Origin: JARROD01 sp037384225
Lineage (GTDB): Bacteria; Pseudomonadota; Gammaproteobacteria; Pseudomonadales; Cellvibrionaceae
DNA: 6,694 nucleotides
Reading direction: 5' to 3'
Assembly: GCA_037384225.1 (NCBI GenBank)
Contig: JARROD010000211.1
Location: 1 to 6,694, forward strand
In this document: piece by piece, positions 5,915 through 6,694 of the stretch
Layout of the letters: each line of letters starts with the position of its first letter
Position numbering within the stretch: the first letter of the stretch is position 1
Made by a program: the position numbers and the translations under genes
The notes under the pieces: generated by a model
Database searches by the model: none
The model's input: the letters and a program-made list of their open reading frames with translations, nothing else
Told to the model about the DNA's origin: nothing

Positions 5915-6694
5915 TTAAATGCTGATATGAGACTGCTTATCCAAAAAACGCTCATCGAATTCGGCGCCATGGCCCGGTGAAGCGGAAAGATGCAGCAGGC
6001 CGCCGATGGTTTCGTCGTGCTCCATACCGCCCACGACGGGATCTTGTTTTAGGTTATAGGCTGAATCCAGATCCAGAAAATGAATATTCGGGCGCGCCAT
6101 GGCCAGGTGCGCCGCGGCGCTCAGTCCCAGCCGGGATTCGGCAAAGCAACCTATCATACAGCGGCAGCCGGCAGCTTCGGCGATAGCGTTGATTTTCAGT
6201 GCCGTGTGGATGCCGCCGGATTTTCCCAGTTTAATATTTAAGTAATCGGCGGCACCGGCGCTGACGATTTTAAAGGCGTCTTTGTGATCGAAGACGGATT
6301 CATCCACACAGATGGGCAATGCCACCTTTTCGCGCAGGCGGCGTGTATTTTCAATATCCCAGGCGGCGAGGGGCTGTTCGGAATATTGTAGTTTCAAGGG
6401 TTTCATCGCTTCGATATTGGCCACGGCTTCCTGATAGTTCCAGCCTTGGTTGCTGTCTATTTTAATGTCTATCTCTGGGCCGGCTCTTTCCCGCACCGCG
6501 GCTATATGGGCGACGTCCTCCAGGTTGGAGCGACCGACTTTTAGTTTAATCGCATCGAACCCGGCGGCCAGAATATTTTCTGTATGTTCCAGGGTTTCTG
6601 CGATGCTGGTTTGGAGGCCGATAGTGAGATCGGTGCGAATTTTTCTCTGTCCGCCGCCGAGAAAAGCGTAGAGAGGCAATTCGGCGACTTTTGC
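5915..6694 (-). CDS. Dipeptide epimerase, enolase superfamily (5' end beyond the window)
   Basis: This family inverts the alpha carbon of the second residue of dipeptides such as L-Ala-D/L-Glu, using Mg2+. The 259 visible residues cover the barrel domain; the N-terminal capping domain (about 100 residues) lies outside the window. In fragment numbering, the acid/base lysines are K52 in KLKVG and K158 in KLGKSGG. The metal ligands are D80 in DSNQGW, E106 in EQPL and D131 in VDES. The D-L-D motif (D208, D210 in FLDLDS) is the element that binds the dipeptide's amino group and separates dipeptide epimerases from other muconate-lactonising-type enzymes. The frame is open to the edge (AKVAELPLYAFLGGG), so a TTG at 6679 is internal, not a start. 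Dipeptide epimerases are often encoded beside peptidases, as here. Specificity (Ala-Glu versus other dipeptides) cannot be read from the fragment. Confidence 0.88.
   Translation of the reverse strand, partial: AKVAELPLYAFLGGGQRKIRTDLTIGLQTSIAETLEHTENILAAGFDAIKLKVGRSNLEDVAHIAAVRERAGPEIDIKIDSNQGWNYQEAVANIEAMKPLKLQYSEQPLAAWDIENTRRLREKVALPICVDESVFDHKDAFKIVSAGAADYLNIKLGKSGGIHTALKINAIAEAAGCRCMIGCFAESRLGLSAAAHLAMARPNIHFLDLDSAYNLKQDPVVGGMEHDETIGGLLHLSASPGHGAEFDERFLDKQSHISI

Noticed and set aside
6677..6679. TTG as the start codon of the epimerase
   Set aside because: The frame stays open to the window edge, and starting here would drop the capping domain that family members need.

Overview
The window looks like ordinary chromosomal DNA of a free-living proteobacterium. 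Coding is dense, G+C is moderate, and every complete gene belongs to a well-known family. The leucyl aminopeptidase resembles the alphaproteobacterial form of PepA as I remember it, for example in the stretches around FEKYRT, FSNDDGL and DIAGTAWKRE. This is recall, not an alignment, so the class stays uncertain. There are no rRNA, tRNA, CRISPR, phage or insertion-sequence genes.

Layout from left to right. Positions 5-139 form a long, nearly continuous inverted repeat without an obvious gene. A PepA-type (M17) aminopeptidase follows on the + strand (214-1701). Its stop codon is the start of five tandem 20-bp units (1698-1797). Next, reading leftwards, is an XRE-cupin (PuuR-like) regulator (1807-2355). 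It is divergent from a CoA-acylating (methyl)malonate-semialdehyde dehydrogenase, MmsA (2582-4117). A 223-bp spacer with two 8-bp dyads leads to panD, aspartate 1-decarboxylase (4341-4748). PanD runs tail-to-tail, with overlapping stop codons, into a leftward pair: an S58/P1-family (DmpA/BapA-like) aminopeptidase (4745-5830) and, upstream of it, a dipeptide epimerase of the enolase superfamily that runs off the right edge (5915-6694).

How the genes may work together: the two leftward genes suggest catabolism of unusual dipeptides, with the epimerase changing the stereochemistry of a residue and the S58 peptidase cleaving the product. S58 enzymes are known to release N-terminal beta-amino acids or D-amino acids. 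PanD makes beta-alanine from aspartate, and MmsA-type enzymes oxidise malonate semialdehyde, the transamination product of beta-alanine, to acetyl-CoA. Three neighbouring genes therefore touch beta-alanine (release, synthesis, degradation). No beta-alanine aminotransferase is in the window, so a dedicated pathway is an inference. The XRE-cupin protein is the likely local regulator of mmsA and of itself.

I did not find a clearly new biological system. The items most worth a second look are the 135-bp hairpin element, the minisatellite that begins at the pepA stop codon, unusual residues next to the PepA active site, the zero-gap convergence of panD with the peptidase, and the beta-alanine/dipeptide gene grouping.
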